Below, in pieces: positions 34,411 to 43,540 of a DNA stretch of 64,000 nucleotides. The notes under the pieces were generated by a model. That model saw only the letters and a program-made list of their open reading frames with translations, ran no database searches and was not told the DNA's origin. Each line of letters starts with the position of its first letter. Within the stretch, counting starts at the first letter, position 1. The translations under genes and the position numbers were made by a program. The stretch is from Flavobacterium tagetis (lineage in GTDB: Bacteria; Bacteroidota; Bacteroidia; Flavobacteriales; Flavobacteriaceae): positions 1,116,001 to 1,180,000 of the forward strand of contig NZ_JAERSF010000002.1 of NCBI RefSeq assembly GCF_016735615.1, written 5' to 3'.

Positions 34411-35829
34411 TTAATCTCTCTTTCTCTTAAGACATCTCCCTCTAGGTTCATCGCCTTCTTGAAGTATAATTTCAGAATGCAAGAACTGAGCAGCATCTGC
34501 AGAACCTTTTACTTTTGCGGAACTTCGTTCAAGCATTTCAGCTTCAAATTCGTTTAATACACATTCTCTCAATCCTCTTTCTTTCCATTTCGATTTAGCG
34601 TTACAGCCTTTCGAAATTTTTCTGGCCAATTTTAAAGCGTCCAATAAAGCCTGATTCGCACCTTGCCCTTTAAACGGACTCATCGGATGTGCTGCATCGC
34701 CAATTAAGCTAATATTCTGATTCTTTTCTAATAATGCTGAACTCAATAATTCGCGGTCATAAACAGGATATCCAGAAATTAAATTTTCCTGCGTTGCTTC
34801 CAAAATCTGTGGAATAGGAGCGTGCCATTGCGTTCTTCGGCAAGCTTCCTCTTTCAAGGCTTGTGGTCCTTTTGCACTTAATTCTTTTGCCTCTTCTTCA
34901 GACATTGGAAAACTTAATTGCCACATTACAGAATCTGCTGTATAAGGCATTACGTAAATACGTTCATTTCCGTTGGCAGTCTGAAAAATCGTTTCTCCAT
35001 CTAATAAGTCACTTGTAAGTCCATTGAGGGAACTTAAAGGACAAATTCCCAAGATTACAATACAATCCAAATAACGAAGCGGTGTAATTTGGTCTCCAAT
35101 TGTTAGTTTTCTAACAGCGCTTCTAATACCATCTGCGCCTATAACAAGATCGGATTTTACTGTTTTTATATTTTCGTTTGTCTGAAAGTCTAGTTCAACA
35201 CCATCTTCAGATTCTCTTAGATTTACTAATTGATGTCCCCATTGTACAGTATTATTTCCTCCAAGCTGTTCCAAAAGCGCCAATCGAAGCGATTGTCTTG
35301 CGATATGTATGTTGGTGCGTTTTGTAGGTGATTTAGTGGCGGTTTCCAGCCATTTTCTGGTTCCCCATTCGCCTAATATTTTTCCCTCAGTATTGTGTAC
35401 GATATGTTTTGTCGAAATTACGCCGTCTAGAGAAGTAATTCCTAAACCTTTCATGGCTTTACTGGCTTGTTGTAAAGTAAGTCCGTAGCCCTGAGATCTG
35501 GCATTGAAATCGCTGTCTCTTTCATAAATGGTAAATGGAATTCCGCGGTGTAAACAGGCTACGGCTAACGCGACACCGCCTATACCAGCACCAATAATGG
35601 CAACATGCGGTTTTGTGAGATCAGGTTCAAGATACTTTTCAGATTGAATTAATCCTGATCCTGAACAATTTGCGCACAAATGCAAATGTGCCTTTGGACG
35701 TATTGGAGCATTATTACTTTGCTTACTCTCGTATGCAGCCAATTCCGTTTTATAAAGACGTTGTGCTTTTTTACTGAGTCCGCGATTTATTTTGCCCTGT
35801 CCTTGGCATTCATGGCATATAGTCCACAT
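34411..35829 (-). CDS. FAD-dependent monooxygenase with N-terminal DnaJ-type zinc module
   Basis: A 472-residue protein in two parts. Residues 1-60 carry two CxxCxGxG motifs (C5HECQGQG and C52ANCSGSG) as in the DnaJ zinc-binding region. From about residue 75 a class A flavoprotein monooxygenase follows: dinucleotide motif GAGIGG (80-85), a middle DLVIGADGIRSAVR (DG motif), and GDAAHPMSPFKGQGANQAL near the C-terminus. Such enzymes hydroxylate aromatic or polyketide-like substrates with NAD(P)H; the branch includes Tet(X)-like and kynurenine-type enzymes, but the substrate is unknown. The start MWTICHECQ was chosen to begin directly at the zinc motif. The fusion is unusual. Confidence 0.88.
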   Translation of the reverse strand: MWTICHECQGQGKINRGLSKKAQRLYKTELAAYESKQSNNAPIRPKAHLHLCANCSGSGLIQSEKYLEPDLTKPHVAIIGAGIGGVALAVACLHRGIPFTIYERDSDFNARSQGYGLTLQQASKAMKGLGITSLDGVISTKHIVHNTEGKILGEWGTRKWLETATKSPTKRTNIHIARQSLRLALLEQLGGNNTVQWGHQLVNLRESEDGVELDFQTNENIKTVKSDLVIGADGIRSAVRKLTIGDQITPLRYLDCIVILGICPLSSLNGLTSDLLDGETIFQTANGNERIYVMPYTADSVMWQLSFPMSEEEAKELSAKGPQALKEEACRRTQWHAPIPQILEATQENLISGYPVYDRELLSSALLEKNQNISLIGDAAHPMSPFKGQGANQALLDALKLARKISKGCNAKSKWKERGLRECVLNEFEAEMLERSSAKVKGSADAAQFLHSEIILQEGDEPRGRCLKRKRD

Positions 35830-36014
35830 ATTCTGTTGTATAATTTTTTTGACATTGCAAAAATAAAAAAATGATGCCAAAATAAATCGTTAATATTTAT
35901 AGTGAATGATTTCCAGTGTTTTATAGGATTATTTTATAATTTTTAAAAATGATTATATAACCCAGACCATTGCATTTGGCTTAATTTTAATAATTATTTA
36001 AAAATGAAGGAACT

Positions 36015-36218
36015 ATGGAAAAGAATAATCAAACCCAGAAAAACCCGAACCCTAAAGAGCAGGGCGGAGGAGATCATCGAAACGATACAAGAAAACATCA
36101 ATATAAAGAACATGATGAAGTGTTGACAAATGATGAAAATTATGATGCTGACACCAAAAAGTTCAAAGGGGAAGAACCCGAACTCGATGATAAATTGAAT
36201 AATGAAGAAAAAAAATAA
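36015..36218 (+). CDS. Small highly hydrophilic protein
   Basis: A 67-residue, strongly charged and Asn/Lys/Glu/Asp-rich protein with hardly any hydrophobic residues, so probably disordered. Similar short low-complexity proteins are frequent in Flavobacteria and have no known role. A good terminator follows the stop codon directly, which supports its being a real gene. Confidence 0.65.
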   Translation: MEKNNQTQKNPNPKEQGGGDHRNDTRKHQYKEHDEVLTNDENYDADTKKFKGEEPELDDKLNNEEKK

Positions 36219-36223
36219 TGAAG

Positions 36224-36257
36224 AAACGCCCTGAAGTTTATTTGGGGCGTTTTTTTG
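36224..36257 (+). terminator. Rho-independent terminator
   Basis: AACGCCC / GGGCGTT stem (36225-36231, 36245-36251) followed by seven T; it lies 6 bp after the small hydrophilic gene. Confidence 0.88.
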
Positions 36258-36353
36258 TGCTTCTTTCTTCGTGGAAAAATCCATTTTACATGTTTATAAT
36301 GACTTTTTTCACGAGATAAAAGTGAAGAAGTGAAAAATATGACATGATTTTTA

Positions 36354-36361
36354 TAGATTTG
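36354..36361 (+). promoter_or_regulatory. Putative -7 promoter box
   Basis: TAGATTTG matches the Bacteroidota TAnnTTTG consensus and lies 56 bp before the next start codon; no clear -33 TTG is present at standard spacing. Confidence 0.5.
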
Positions 36362-36417
36362 TAAAAATCTAATACAATCTCTCAATAATAATTGGGAAGC
36401 TATATATAATACAAGGC

Positions 36418-37053
36418 ATGAAATCGGTTACTTCAGTTTTTTTACTTTTAATGTTTGTCTGTTCAAATGCATTCGCTCAATTGAGTTCTGATAAAATATT
36501 CGAAAGTTTTAAACAAGGAGAACGCACCAATTGTTCTTCTATAGCTTTTATCAAAGCTTCATTAAATGTTTACGGATTAGATAATCTTTTTGTGAGCGAA
36601 AAGCTAAATGACGATTTATATAAAATTACCTTAAAAAACAATGCCTCATTCAATCTAAACAGCAGTGAAATAAATAAAGCCAAAGAATCTGCGGGTTTTG
36701 TTTATATAAAGGACAATTGTGATAGCGAAAAAATTACCGATTATGCAGAGCTAACTTATGCTGTAATGGCAAAATACAAACAGATAATAGATAAAGAATC
36801 TACTTTTGACAAAGCTCTCGAAGATTTAGAAGACGGTACAGTTTATACTCCAACTATCTATAAATATCTAGGATTTGCATTAGGCAAGCAGATCCAAAAA
36901 TTAAAAAAAGAATCAGGAACAGATTACTGCGGTGTTGTTGCTTGGTCAAAAGTACATGCTGTTTTTGTCTGCGGAGAATTTATGGACTATTATGGAAACA
37001 AAAAGAGCTTATGGATTAAATATCCGAGCCGTTTCAGGATAATTAAGTCGTAA
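36418..37053 (+). CDS. Exported hypothetical protein, possible papain-like fold
   Basis: A 211-residue protein with signal peptide (LMFVCSNAFAQ). The mature part has a Cys at the start of a helix (GERTNCSSIAFIKASL, Cys39) and, near the end, a His in a strand followed by another strand and an Asp (KVHAVFVCGEFMDYYG, His180 and Asp190). This Cys-helix ... His-strand ... Asp order is what papain-like peptidases or transglutaminases show, but spacing alone is weak evidence and no named family was recognised. Monocistronic. Confidence 0.7.
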   Translation: MKSVTSVFLLLMFVCSNAFAQLSSDKIFESFKQGERTNCSSIAFIKASLNVYGLDNLFVSEKLNDDLYKITLKNNASFNLNSSEINKAKESAGFVYIKDNCDSEKITDYAELTYAVMAKYKQIIDKESTFDKALEDLEDGTVYTPTIYKYLGFALGKQIQKLKKESGTDYCGVVAWSKVHAVFVCGEFMDYYGNKKSLWIKYPSRFRIIKS

Positions 37054-37175
37054 ACAATAAATTAACTTTAGGGAAAAATGTGCTGAAATAGCCCTAAATC
37101 CCTGCTTTTGCTGTAATCTTTTACTTATCGCAACGTAACAATTATAATTTTATTGTGAAAAAGAAATTATAAAAG

Positions 37176-37205
37176 TTGCTTTTTAACATAATTTATATAT
37201 TTTTG
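37176..37205 (+). promoter_or_regulatory. Putative promoter
   Basis: TTG (37176-37178), 19-bp spacer and TATTTTTG (37198-37205) fit the Bacteroidota -33/-7 consensus; the start codon of the next gene lies 31 bp downstream. Confidence 0.65.
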
Positions 37206-37236
37206 TTTTTATTCAAGAACCAAATCTATTAAGAAA

Positions 37237-37680
37237 ATGAAGAGCAAGATTATTTTATTATGTGTCCTTTTCTTCTTGACGACTGCTGCCGTTTCTGCAC
37301 AGGCAAAAAATGCACCAAGAAGTATCATTAGTACAACTGCGTTAATCCGTAAATACCATGACCAAAAAGAATTAAGTGGTATGCAAAAAGGAGAACTTTT
37401 AGAATTGTACATTGAACGTATTAAAGTTCTAGTAAAAACACTTCCTTATATTGCTTTGGTTACTAAACCTGGTGTAACAATGGCAGATTTAGGTATTCCA
37501 GATACTAGTGAGAATAAAAAAATCTTAGATGGACAGGCAGAAGGTACAACTGTTTTCTTAGATACGACAGTAGATTTCCAAAGAAAAATGATGCCGTATT
37601 CTGATAAAGGAAATCTTATCGCTGCAATCTTATTTTATGAAACTACATTGAAATCGTTACACGAGTTTAACGAATTATAA
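37237..37680 (+). CDS. Exported hypothetical protein
   Basis: A 147-residue protein with a clear signal peptide (VLFFLTTAAVSAQ) and a mostly helical mature part (LIRKYHDQKELSGMQKGELL, in part; LLELYIERIKVLVKTLPYIAL, in part; FYETTLKSLHEFNEL at the end). No catalytic or metal motif is evident. It is probably a small periplasmic or surface helical-bundle protein. It has its own promoter and terminator, so it is expressed as a single gene. Confidence 0.75.
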   Translation: MKSKIILLCVLFFLTTAAVSAQAKNAPRSIISTTALIRKYHDQKELSGMQKGELLELYIERIKVLVKTLPYIALVTKPGVTMADLGIPDTSENKKILDGQAEGTTVFLDTTVDFQRKMMPYSDKGNLIAAILFYETTLKSLHEFNEL

Positions 37681-37700
37681 TATTTCAATACCAAAATAGA

Positions 37701-37745
37701 AGCTCCAAGGTCTTATGATCTTGGAGCTTTTTTTTGCTTTAAACT
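37701..37745 (+). terminator. Rho-independent terminator
   Basis: AGCTCCAAG / CTTGGAGCT stem with further partial pairing in the loop, followed by a run of T; 20 bp after the exported helical protein. Confidence 0.92.
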
Positions 37746-37902
37746 TTACAGGAATCACTTAAAAGTAATTTTTAAGTTCCAGATTAGTAGAATTCTTATA
37801 AAACTACTAAAAGTTATGTTTTTATAACTTGTTTACTTTTAGATATTTAAGGTTGTTTGTTTAAACGGATTAACATTTTTTTTGCAAAAAGTTTAATTAA
37901 AA

Positions 37903-37933
37903 TTTGGGAACTAGAAATTTTAACATACTTTTG
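37903..37933 (+). promoter_or_regulatory. Promoter of the SusC/SusD operon
   Basis: TTTG (37903-37906), 19-bp spacer and TACTTTTG (37926-37933) match the Bacteroidota promoter consensus well. Transcription would start near 37940, leaving a leader of about 370 nt before the SusC start codon. Confidence 0.72.
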
Positions 37934-37939
37934 TTCTAT

Positions 37940-38311
37940 CAAATTAGTAGAGTTTAAAATTTAGTTAGAAATACAGAGATTAAAACCTTATCATTTCATT
38001 TTCAGAAATATAAAAGCATAAGCCATTTGTACCTTATGCGTCACTACGGTTAAAATTCCTCTTTTTAAATTCATTATAGATTTTTAATAACACTATCCTG
38101 AAAAAGGGTAAAAATTGTATAGGCCAAATAAAATAATAATCTAAAAAAAAAGTAAAAATGAAAAAACGAATGTGTTGCAGATAAAAAGAAAAACCATTTC
38201 TGTTGCAGCAGAAATGGTCAGAGTTTAAAGAAATTGTCATCTCTAAAAGGAAAGCGTGAGTAGCATAAAAAATGCTCTGGGCTCGCCTTATTATTAAACT
38301 AAAACAAAGTA
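37940..38311 (+). other. Long structured 5' leader of the SusC/SusD operon
   Basis: About 370 nt without a credible gene. Three hairpins are visible: GCATAAG/CTTATGC (38016-38039), ACCATTTCTG/CAGAAATGGT (about 38193-38219), and an imperfect one with nested GCAT/ATGC pairing and GCG/CGC near its ends at about 38255-38286. No riboswitch class could be assigned. A minus-strand frame within it has no support. Confidence 0.55.
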
Positions 38312-41300
38312 ATGAAAATAAAATTAAAAAGATATGCTTGGCTATGTATTTTATTGATTTCCATAGGAGTTAAAGCTCAAGAGACTAAGCCGCTAATCCA
38401 GTCTAAACTGGAAGGAACAGTAGTAGATGCTGTCACAAAAGAGCCTATTATTGGGGCTTCGGTAACCATCCAAGGAACTACACATGGAGTTATCACAGAT
38501 ACAGATGGAAAATTCTATTTCCAAACAGGACAAAAATTCCCATATGTACTTTTAATTAGTTATTTAGGATATAAAAAGCAAGAAGTGGTAGTAAACAAAA
38601 ATGCCATTACGATTGATCTTAGCGAAGAGCAGAATGCGTTATCTGAAGTTGTTGTTACGGCACTTGGAATTTCAAAAGAAAAGAAATCTTTAGGATATAC
38701 AACTCAGGCAGTAAAGGGGAAAGAATTGGCGACGACAAAAGAAACCAACTTCTTAAATGCGCTTTCAGGTAAAGTAGCGGGTGTACGTATTACAAATTCA
38801 CAGGGAGATATGGGATCTTCACGTATTATTATTCGTGGAGAAACTTCTATTGCAGGAAACAACCAGCCACTTTTTGTAGTAGATGGAGTTCCTGTAGATA
38901 ACTCACAATTGAATTTTGGTGGAGCTACGCGTGATTTCAGAAATGCAATTGCCGATTTAAATCCACAGGACATTGAGACGTTGACCGTTTTAAAAGGTCC
39001 AAATGCCGCTGCGCTTTACGGATCGCGTGCTGCGCATGGTGTAGTGCTTATTACTACAAAATCTGGAAAGGGACAAAAATCAGGATATGGGGTTACTTTT
39101 AATACAGGTATAACCGTTTCTCAAGTGGCTACTTTACCTTCTTTCCAAAATACTTTTGGTCAAGGTTCTAATGGAAGATTTAGCTACGTAGACGGAAAAG
39201 GAGGAGGAGTTAATGACGGAGTTGACGAAAGCTGGGGACCAAGAATGGACGGGCGTCTTATTCCGCAATTTTATTCTAAAGGAGAAGCTGTGCCTTTTGT
39301 GGCGCATCCAAACAATGTAAAAGATTTCTTTAATACAGGACTTACTTACGACAATAGTGTTTCTATTGCAAAATCTAACGAAAAATCTGATTTCCGTTTA
39401 GGGGTAAACAATCAAAAACAGCTTGGAACTGTACCTAACAGTGAAATAAACAAAACAAATTTTACGGTTAACACTAATTATCAGATTTCTGAAAATGTAA
39501 AAGTTGGGGTTAATGCTAATTATATTGTAACCAATGCTCCACAATTGCCAGGAGGTCCTTCAGGCGGACGTGCGGCAGGTGTAATGCTTCAGTTTCTTTG
39601 GTTTGGACGTCAAGTTGATATTGACCAACTGGACAAAGATTGGACAACGAACTGGAACAATAGCTACTATAGCAACCCATATTGGAATGCGTATTACAAT
39701 ACCACAAGCCAACAGCGTAACCGTATAATTGGAGATGTTCATTTAGATGCAAAATTGGCAGAAGGACTTAACTTCAAATTCCGTACAGGAGTTGATTATT
39801 ATAATGACCGAAGAAAATATACTATTAAGTATGGTACAAACGGAACTCCTTTTGGGTCGTATGCAGAAGATGCTTACACTGTAAATGAGCAAAATACTGA
39901 AGGTATATTTCAATATACAAAACAGCTTAATGATGATTTTACTGTAGATGCACTTGCTGGATTCAACATTCGTAACCATAGCGATGCCAACAACTATCAG
40001 AAAGCGCCACGTTTAGCGGTTCCAGATTTGTATACTTTGACAAACTCGAGAGATCCGTTAACGTCATCAAATTCATTATCTAGATTGAGAGTTTACAGTG
40101 CTTACGCTTCTGCTCAGTTTGGTTTTAGAAATTATGCTTTCTTGAACGTTACGGCACGTAATGATTGGTCTTCTACGTTACCAAGCAGCAACCGTTCTTA
40201 TTTCTATCCATCTTTTAATGGAAGTGTAGTCTTAACAGATGCATTAAACATCAAGAGTAGTACACTTGATTTCTTAAAAGTTAGAGGAGGATGGTCTGAA
40301 GTAGGTAACGATGCAGATCCGTACCAATTGGCTACAGTTTACAATTTTCAAACTGCTTTTGACGGAAATCCAATTCAAACTTCTTCATTGAGAAAATTGA
40401 ATGAAAATTTGAAACCAGAAACAACTCGTTCTACCGAAGTAGGTCTTGAAGCTTCTTTCTGGAAAAACAGACTTCATTTTGATGCAGCATATTATAATAC
40501 AAATAGTTTCGATCAGATTTTAGAAATCAAAACTACAGCATCAAGCGGTTATACTTCGCAGTTAATCAATGCGGGTAAAATTAACAACCAAGGTATAGAA
40601 GTGCAATTGGACGGAAATCCAGTTCAAACTGAAAACTTCAAATGGAATGTGGCTTTAAATTATTCAAAAAATAAGAGTAAAGTAGAAATTTTAGATTACG
40701 CTGGGGATATTAAAAACTATACTATTGGTTCTTCTGGAGGTGTAGATGTATTGGCATCAGTAGGACAAGCTTACGGAGCACTTTACGGAACTGCGTATGA
40801 GCGTGATGCAAGCGGTAACATTGTAGTAGGAGCAAACGGACTTCCAAAAGCTGATCCGACAAAAAGAGTTTTAGGACATTATACGCCAGATTATTTGGCA
40901 GGTCTTACAAATACTTTGACTTATAAAAATCTTGAGCTTTCGTTCCTTGTTGATGCTAGCGTTGGCGGAGAACTTTTCTCTGGAACGAACAGAACAGGAA
41001 ACTACACAGGAGTTCTAGCACAGACTCTTCCAGGTCGTGGTGCTGAAAACGGTGGTTTAAGCTATTATTACCCAGGAAACAATACAGCTAACCCGAAAAC
41101 TTTGGTTACTGGCGGTGCTGCTTCAAGCGGTGTAACGGTTTATGATGACGGAATGATTTTCGGAGGTGTATTTGCAGACGGAACGCCAAATAATAAAGTA
41201 ATTAGCGCACAAGAATATTATAAAGCATCATACAATATTAGTGAGGCATATATCTACAGCTCAACTTTTGTAAAAATGAGAGAGATCAAGCTTACTTATA

Positions 41301-41503
41301 ATTTTAATAAAAAGTTGGTTAAAAAACTAGGATTAGAAGGAGCAAGCGTTACTGCTGCTGGCCGTAACTTATTCTTTATCTACAAAGATGCGCCAAATAT
41401 TGACCCTGAAACGGCTTTCAATACAGGAAATGCACAAGGATTGGAAAGTTTAGCGTTGCCAACAACAAGAAACTTCAGTCTTAATCTTAATGTTAAATTT
41501 TAA
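38312..41503 (+). CDS. SusC/RagA family TonB-linked outer-membrane transporter
   Basis: A 1063-residue outer-membrane transporter. After a signal peptide (ISIGVKAQ) comes the carboxypeptidase-regulatory-like domain (LEGTVVDAVTKEPIIGASV), a TonB-box-like junction (ALSEVVVTALGI), the plug (SSRIIIRGETSIAGNNQPLFVVDG, in part; LKGPNAAALYGSRAAHGVVLITT, in part) and a long barrel ending in SLNLNVKF. With the SusD-like partner encoded 12 bp downstream it should import a glycan, peptide or other large nutrient using TonB energy. No degradative enzymes flank the pair, so the substrate is unknown. The strong promoter and long leader suggest post-transcriptional control. Confidence 0.96.
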   Translation: MKIKLKRYAWLCILLISIGVKAQETKPLIQSKLEGTVVDAVTKEPIIGASVTIQGTTHGVITDTDGKFYFQTGQKFPYVLLISYLGYKKQEVVVNKNAITIDLSEEQNALSEVVVTALGISKEKKSLGYTTQAVKGKELATTKETNFLNALSGKVAGVRITNSQGDMGSSRIIIRGETSIAGNNQPLFVVDGVPVDNSQLNFGGATRDFRNAIADLNPQDIETLTVLKGPNAAALYGSRAAHGVVLITTKSGKGQKSGYGVTFNTGITVSQVATLPSFQNTFGQGSNGRFSYVDGKGGGVNDGVDESWGPRMDGRLIPQFYSKGEAVPFVAHPNNVKDFFNTGLTYDNSVSIAKSNEKSDFRLGVNNQKQLGTVPNSEINKTNFTVNTNYQISENVKVGVNANYIVTNAPQLPGGPSGGRAAGVMLQFLWFGRQVDIDQLDKDWTTNWNNSYYSNPYWNAYYNTTSQQRNRIIGDVHLDAKLAEGLNFKFRTGVDYYNDRRKYTIKYGTNGTPFGSYAEDAYTVNEQNTEGIFQYTKQLNDDFTVDALAGFNIRNHSDANNYQKAPRLAVPDLYTLTNSRDPLTSSNSLSRLRVYSAYASAQFGFRNYAFLNVTARNDWSSTLPSSNRSYFYPSFNGSVVLTDALNIKSSTLDFLKVRGGWSEVGNDADPYQLATVYNFQTAFDGNPIQTSSLRKLNENLKPETTRSTEVGLEASFWKNRLHFDAAYYNTNSFDQILEIKTTASSGYTSQLINAGKINNQGIEVQLDGNPVQTENFKWNVALNYSKNKSKVEILDYAGDIKNYTIGSSGGVDVLASVGQAYGALYGTAYERDASGNIVVGANGLPKADPTKRVLGHYTPDYLAGLTNTLTYKNLELSFLVDASVGGELFSGTNRTGNYTGVLAQTLPGRGAENGGLSYYYPGNNTANPKTLVTGGAASSGVTVYDDGMIFGGVFADGTPNNKVISAQEYYKASYNISEAYIYSSTFVKMREIKLTYNFNKKLVKKLGLEGASVTAAGRNLFFIYKDAPNIDPETAFNTGNAQGLESLALPTTRNFSLNLNVKF

Positions 41504-41515
41504 AAACTCGGAATC

Positions 41516-42940
41516 ATGCTAAAAAAACTATCATATACAATACTGTTTGCATTGGCACTGAGCTCTTGCAGTGATACTTTAGACGATATAAATAAAAACC
41601 CAAATGCAACTGAAACACCACTCGCGCCGTACCTTTTGACAGGTACTTTGAAACAAGGAGCAGATTTGTATTGGGGAGATGCAAATAACTTTAACTCAAC
41701 TTTACTTTTTGTACAGCATTGGGCTAAAATTCAATATACAGAACCAGATCGTTACGATGTTTCGAATGCTTCTTTCACAACATTGTGGGATAAAGGATAC
41801 GCAACACTAATTACAGATTTGAATACTATTTTGAAATTTCCAGATGCTCAGGCAAACCCTAATTATAAAGGGATCGCATTAACGTTGCGTTCATGGACAT
41901 TTTTATTGCTGACAGATGCTTACGGAAGCATTCCGTACAAAGAAGCAGGCCAAAACGTAACGCCAGCGTACAATACTCAAAAAGAAGTTTATACAGGTTT
42001 GCTTGAAGATTTGAAACAAGCTCAATCCTTATTAAATGCTGCAAACGGCTCTGTTACTGGAGATTTGGTTTATAAAGGTGATATAGCAAAATGGAAAAAA
42101 TTTGTGAATTCGCTTCGTTTACGTATTGCTTTGAGAATCTCAGATAGAGAACCTACAATAGCAAAACAGGCGGCGATTGATGCAACAAGCGATGCTGCAG
42201 GGCTAATCAGCAGCGAAAGTGAAACATTTAAGTTCACTTATACAAGTTCGCCACAGCAAAATCCAGCTTCGGCTTGGTTTGAAACTCGTGATGATTTCCG
42301 TATTTCTAAAACTATGGTCGATCAATTATATGCATTATCAGATCCGCGTTTGCCAGTATTTGCACAATTGCCATCAGATGCTAGCGTAGGTAAATATGTT
42401 GGTGGAGCAAACGGATTATCAAATAGTGATGCTAATAGCCAAGGTTTTGCTAAAACATCAAAACCAGGAACTTATTTCCTTACATCAGCTTCGCCTGCGG
42501 TAATTGCGTCATACTCTGAAACTTTATTTAATTTGGCAGAAGCTGCGGCAAGAGGATATATTTCTGGAGATGCGGAACAGTATTATAAAAATGCCATTAC
42601 AGCTTCTTTCAATCAATTTGGAATTACAAATTCTACAACTATTTCAACTTACTTGAATCAGGCAAGTGTAAAATATGATGCTTCAAACTATGCTAAATCA
42701 ATCGGTACGCAAAAATGGATTGCTTTCTTCGGACAAGGCCTAGATGCTTTTACAGAATGGAGAAGATTGGATTATCCTGTCTTAACAGCTGGTCCAGCCA
42801 CTGTTTTGGACGGAAAAATTCCTTCACGTCTTTTCTATCCTGGTACAGAACAATCTCTTAATGGAGCAAGTTATCAAGCAGCTGTTGCTGATCAAGGAAA
42901 AGATGTATTGACAACCAAATTATGGTTTGATGTGAAATAA
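41516..42940 (+). CDS. SusD/RagB family nutrient-binding lipoprotein
   Basis: A 474-residue surface lipoprotein (lipobox LSSC, Cys18) with SusD-like features: LDDINKNPNATE after the anchor, helical TPR-like segments (GIALTLRSWTFLLLTDAYGSIPY, in part), the LFNLAEAAARGYISGDAEQYY stretch (in part) and WIAFFGQGLDAFTEWRR near the end. It caps the SusC barrel and binds substrate. The pattern belongs to the SusD-like group with short DxxNxNPN openings. A strong terminator follows. Confidence 0.95.
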   Translation: MLKKLSYTILFALALSSCSDTLDDINKNPNATETPLAPYLLTGTLKQGADLYWGDANNFNSTLLFVQHWAKIQYTEPDRYDVSNASFTTLWDKGYATLITDLNTILKFPDAQANPNYKGIALTLRSWTFLLLTDAYGSIPYKEAGQNVTPAYNTQKEVYTGLLEDLKQAQSLLNAANGSVTGDLVYKGDIAKWKKFVNSLRLRIALRISDREPTIAKQAAIDATSDAAGLISSESETFKFTYTSSPQQNPASAWFETRDDFRISKTMVDQLYALSDPRLPVFAQLPSDASVGKYVGGANGLSNSDANSQGFAKTSKPGTYFLTSASPAVIASYSETLFNLAEAAARGYISGDAEQYYKNAITASFNQFGITNSTTISTYLNQASVKYDASNYAKSIGTQKWIAFFGQGLDAFTEWRRLDYPVLTAGPATVLDGKIPSRLFYPGTEQSLNGASYQAAVADQGKDVLTTKLWFDVK

Positions 42941-42963
42941 ACAATGTGTTGTTTTTTTGAGTC

Positions 42964-42998
42964 AAAAAGCCCTGTATCTTAGTTGATACAGGGCTTTT
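42964..42998 (+). terminator. Rho-independent terminator of the SusC/SusD operon
   Basis: AAAAGCCCTGTATC / GATACAGGGCTTTT, a 14-bp perfect stem with a 6-nt loop, 25 bp after the SusD stop. Confidence 0.93.
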
Positions 42999-43087
42999 GC
43001 ATTGTTTTCAATTATGATAAAATTGTTCGTTATTTTACAATTTTTGGCCCAGCAGAATAATTTCCTTTGTAAAAAAATATATAAACC

Positions 43088-43540
43088 ATGAAAACAAAAA
43101 TTATTTTAAGCATATTTATGATGCTTACTTTTTGGTGTAATGCCCAAACGACAGATCCTGCTTTAAAGGAAGTTAAAAAAATTATTGAAGCCAGTAACAA
43201 AACGTTCTCTGATTTTACCAATAAGAACGACGGTTCTATTGTTGCAAGATATACAGATGATGCTTGTTTGTTTCCTCCAAATGGAGAGCCAAAATGCGGA
43301 GGAAAACAAATTGATTCCTTTTTTAGAGGCGGACCTCAAGTGCATGTTGTATTCACAATTCAGCATCTTTATGGAGATCCAAAAACAGCTGTTACAGAAG
43401 AAAGTTTTTATGAAATGACTGATATGAATGGCAAAAAACTAGATGACGGAAAAGTAATTGTAATATGGAAGAAAACCAAAGATGGCTGGAAAATGCATCG
43501 CGATATGTTTAGCAGCAATCATCCTGCAAAGCAAGGCTAG
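43088..43540 (+). CDS. Exported SnoaL-like/DUF4440 protein
   Basis: A 150-residue protein with signal peptide (MLTFWCNAQ) and an NTF2-like fold of the SnoaL/DUF4440 type: an N-terminal helix (KKIIEASNKTFSDF), YTDDACLFPPNGEP and a closing strand pair (VIVIWKKTKDGWKMHRDMFSS). NTF2-like exported proteins often bind small hydrophobic ligands; no catalysis can be assigned. Its stop codon overlaps the AraC-type gene on the opposite strand by 4 bp (convergent). Confidence 0.85.
   Translation: MKTKIILSIFMMLTFWCNAQTTDPALKEVKKIIEASNKTFSDFTNKNDGSIVARYTDDACLFPPNGEPKCGGKQIDSFFRGGPQVHVVFTIQHLYGDPKTAVTEESFYEMTDMNGKKLDDGKVIVIWKKTKDGWKMHRDMFSSNHPAKQG

Noticed and set aside
38034..38240. Minus-strand frame of 68 codons within the SusC leader
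   Set aside because: It has no ribosome-binding site, is very rich in Phe/Ile/Leu as expected from AT-rich non-coding DNA, and overlaps leader hairpins on the other strand.
37940..38311. Assignment of the SusC leader to a SAM, TPP, cobalamin or c-di-GMP riboswitch
   Set aside because: None of the conserved core sequences of these classes could be found; only hairpins are visible.
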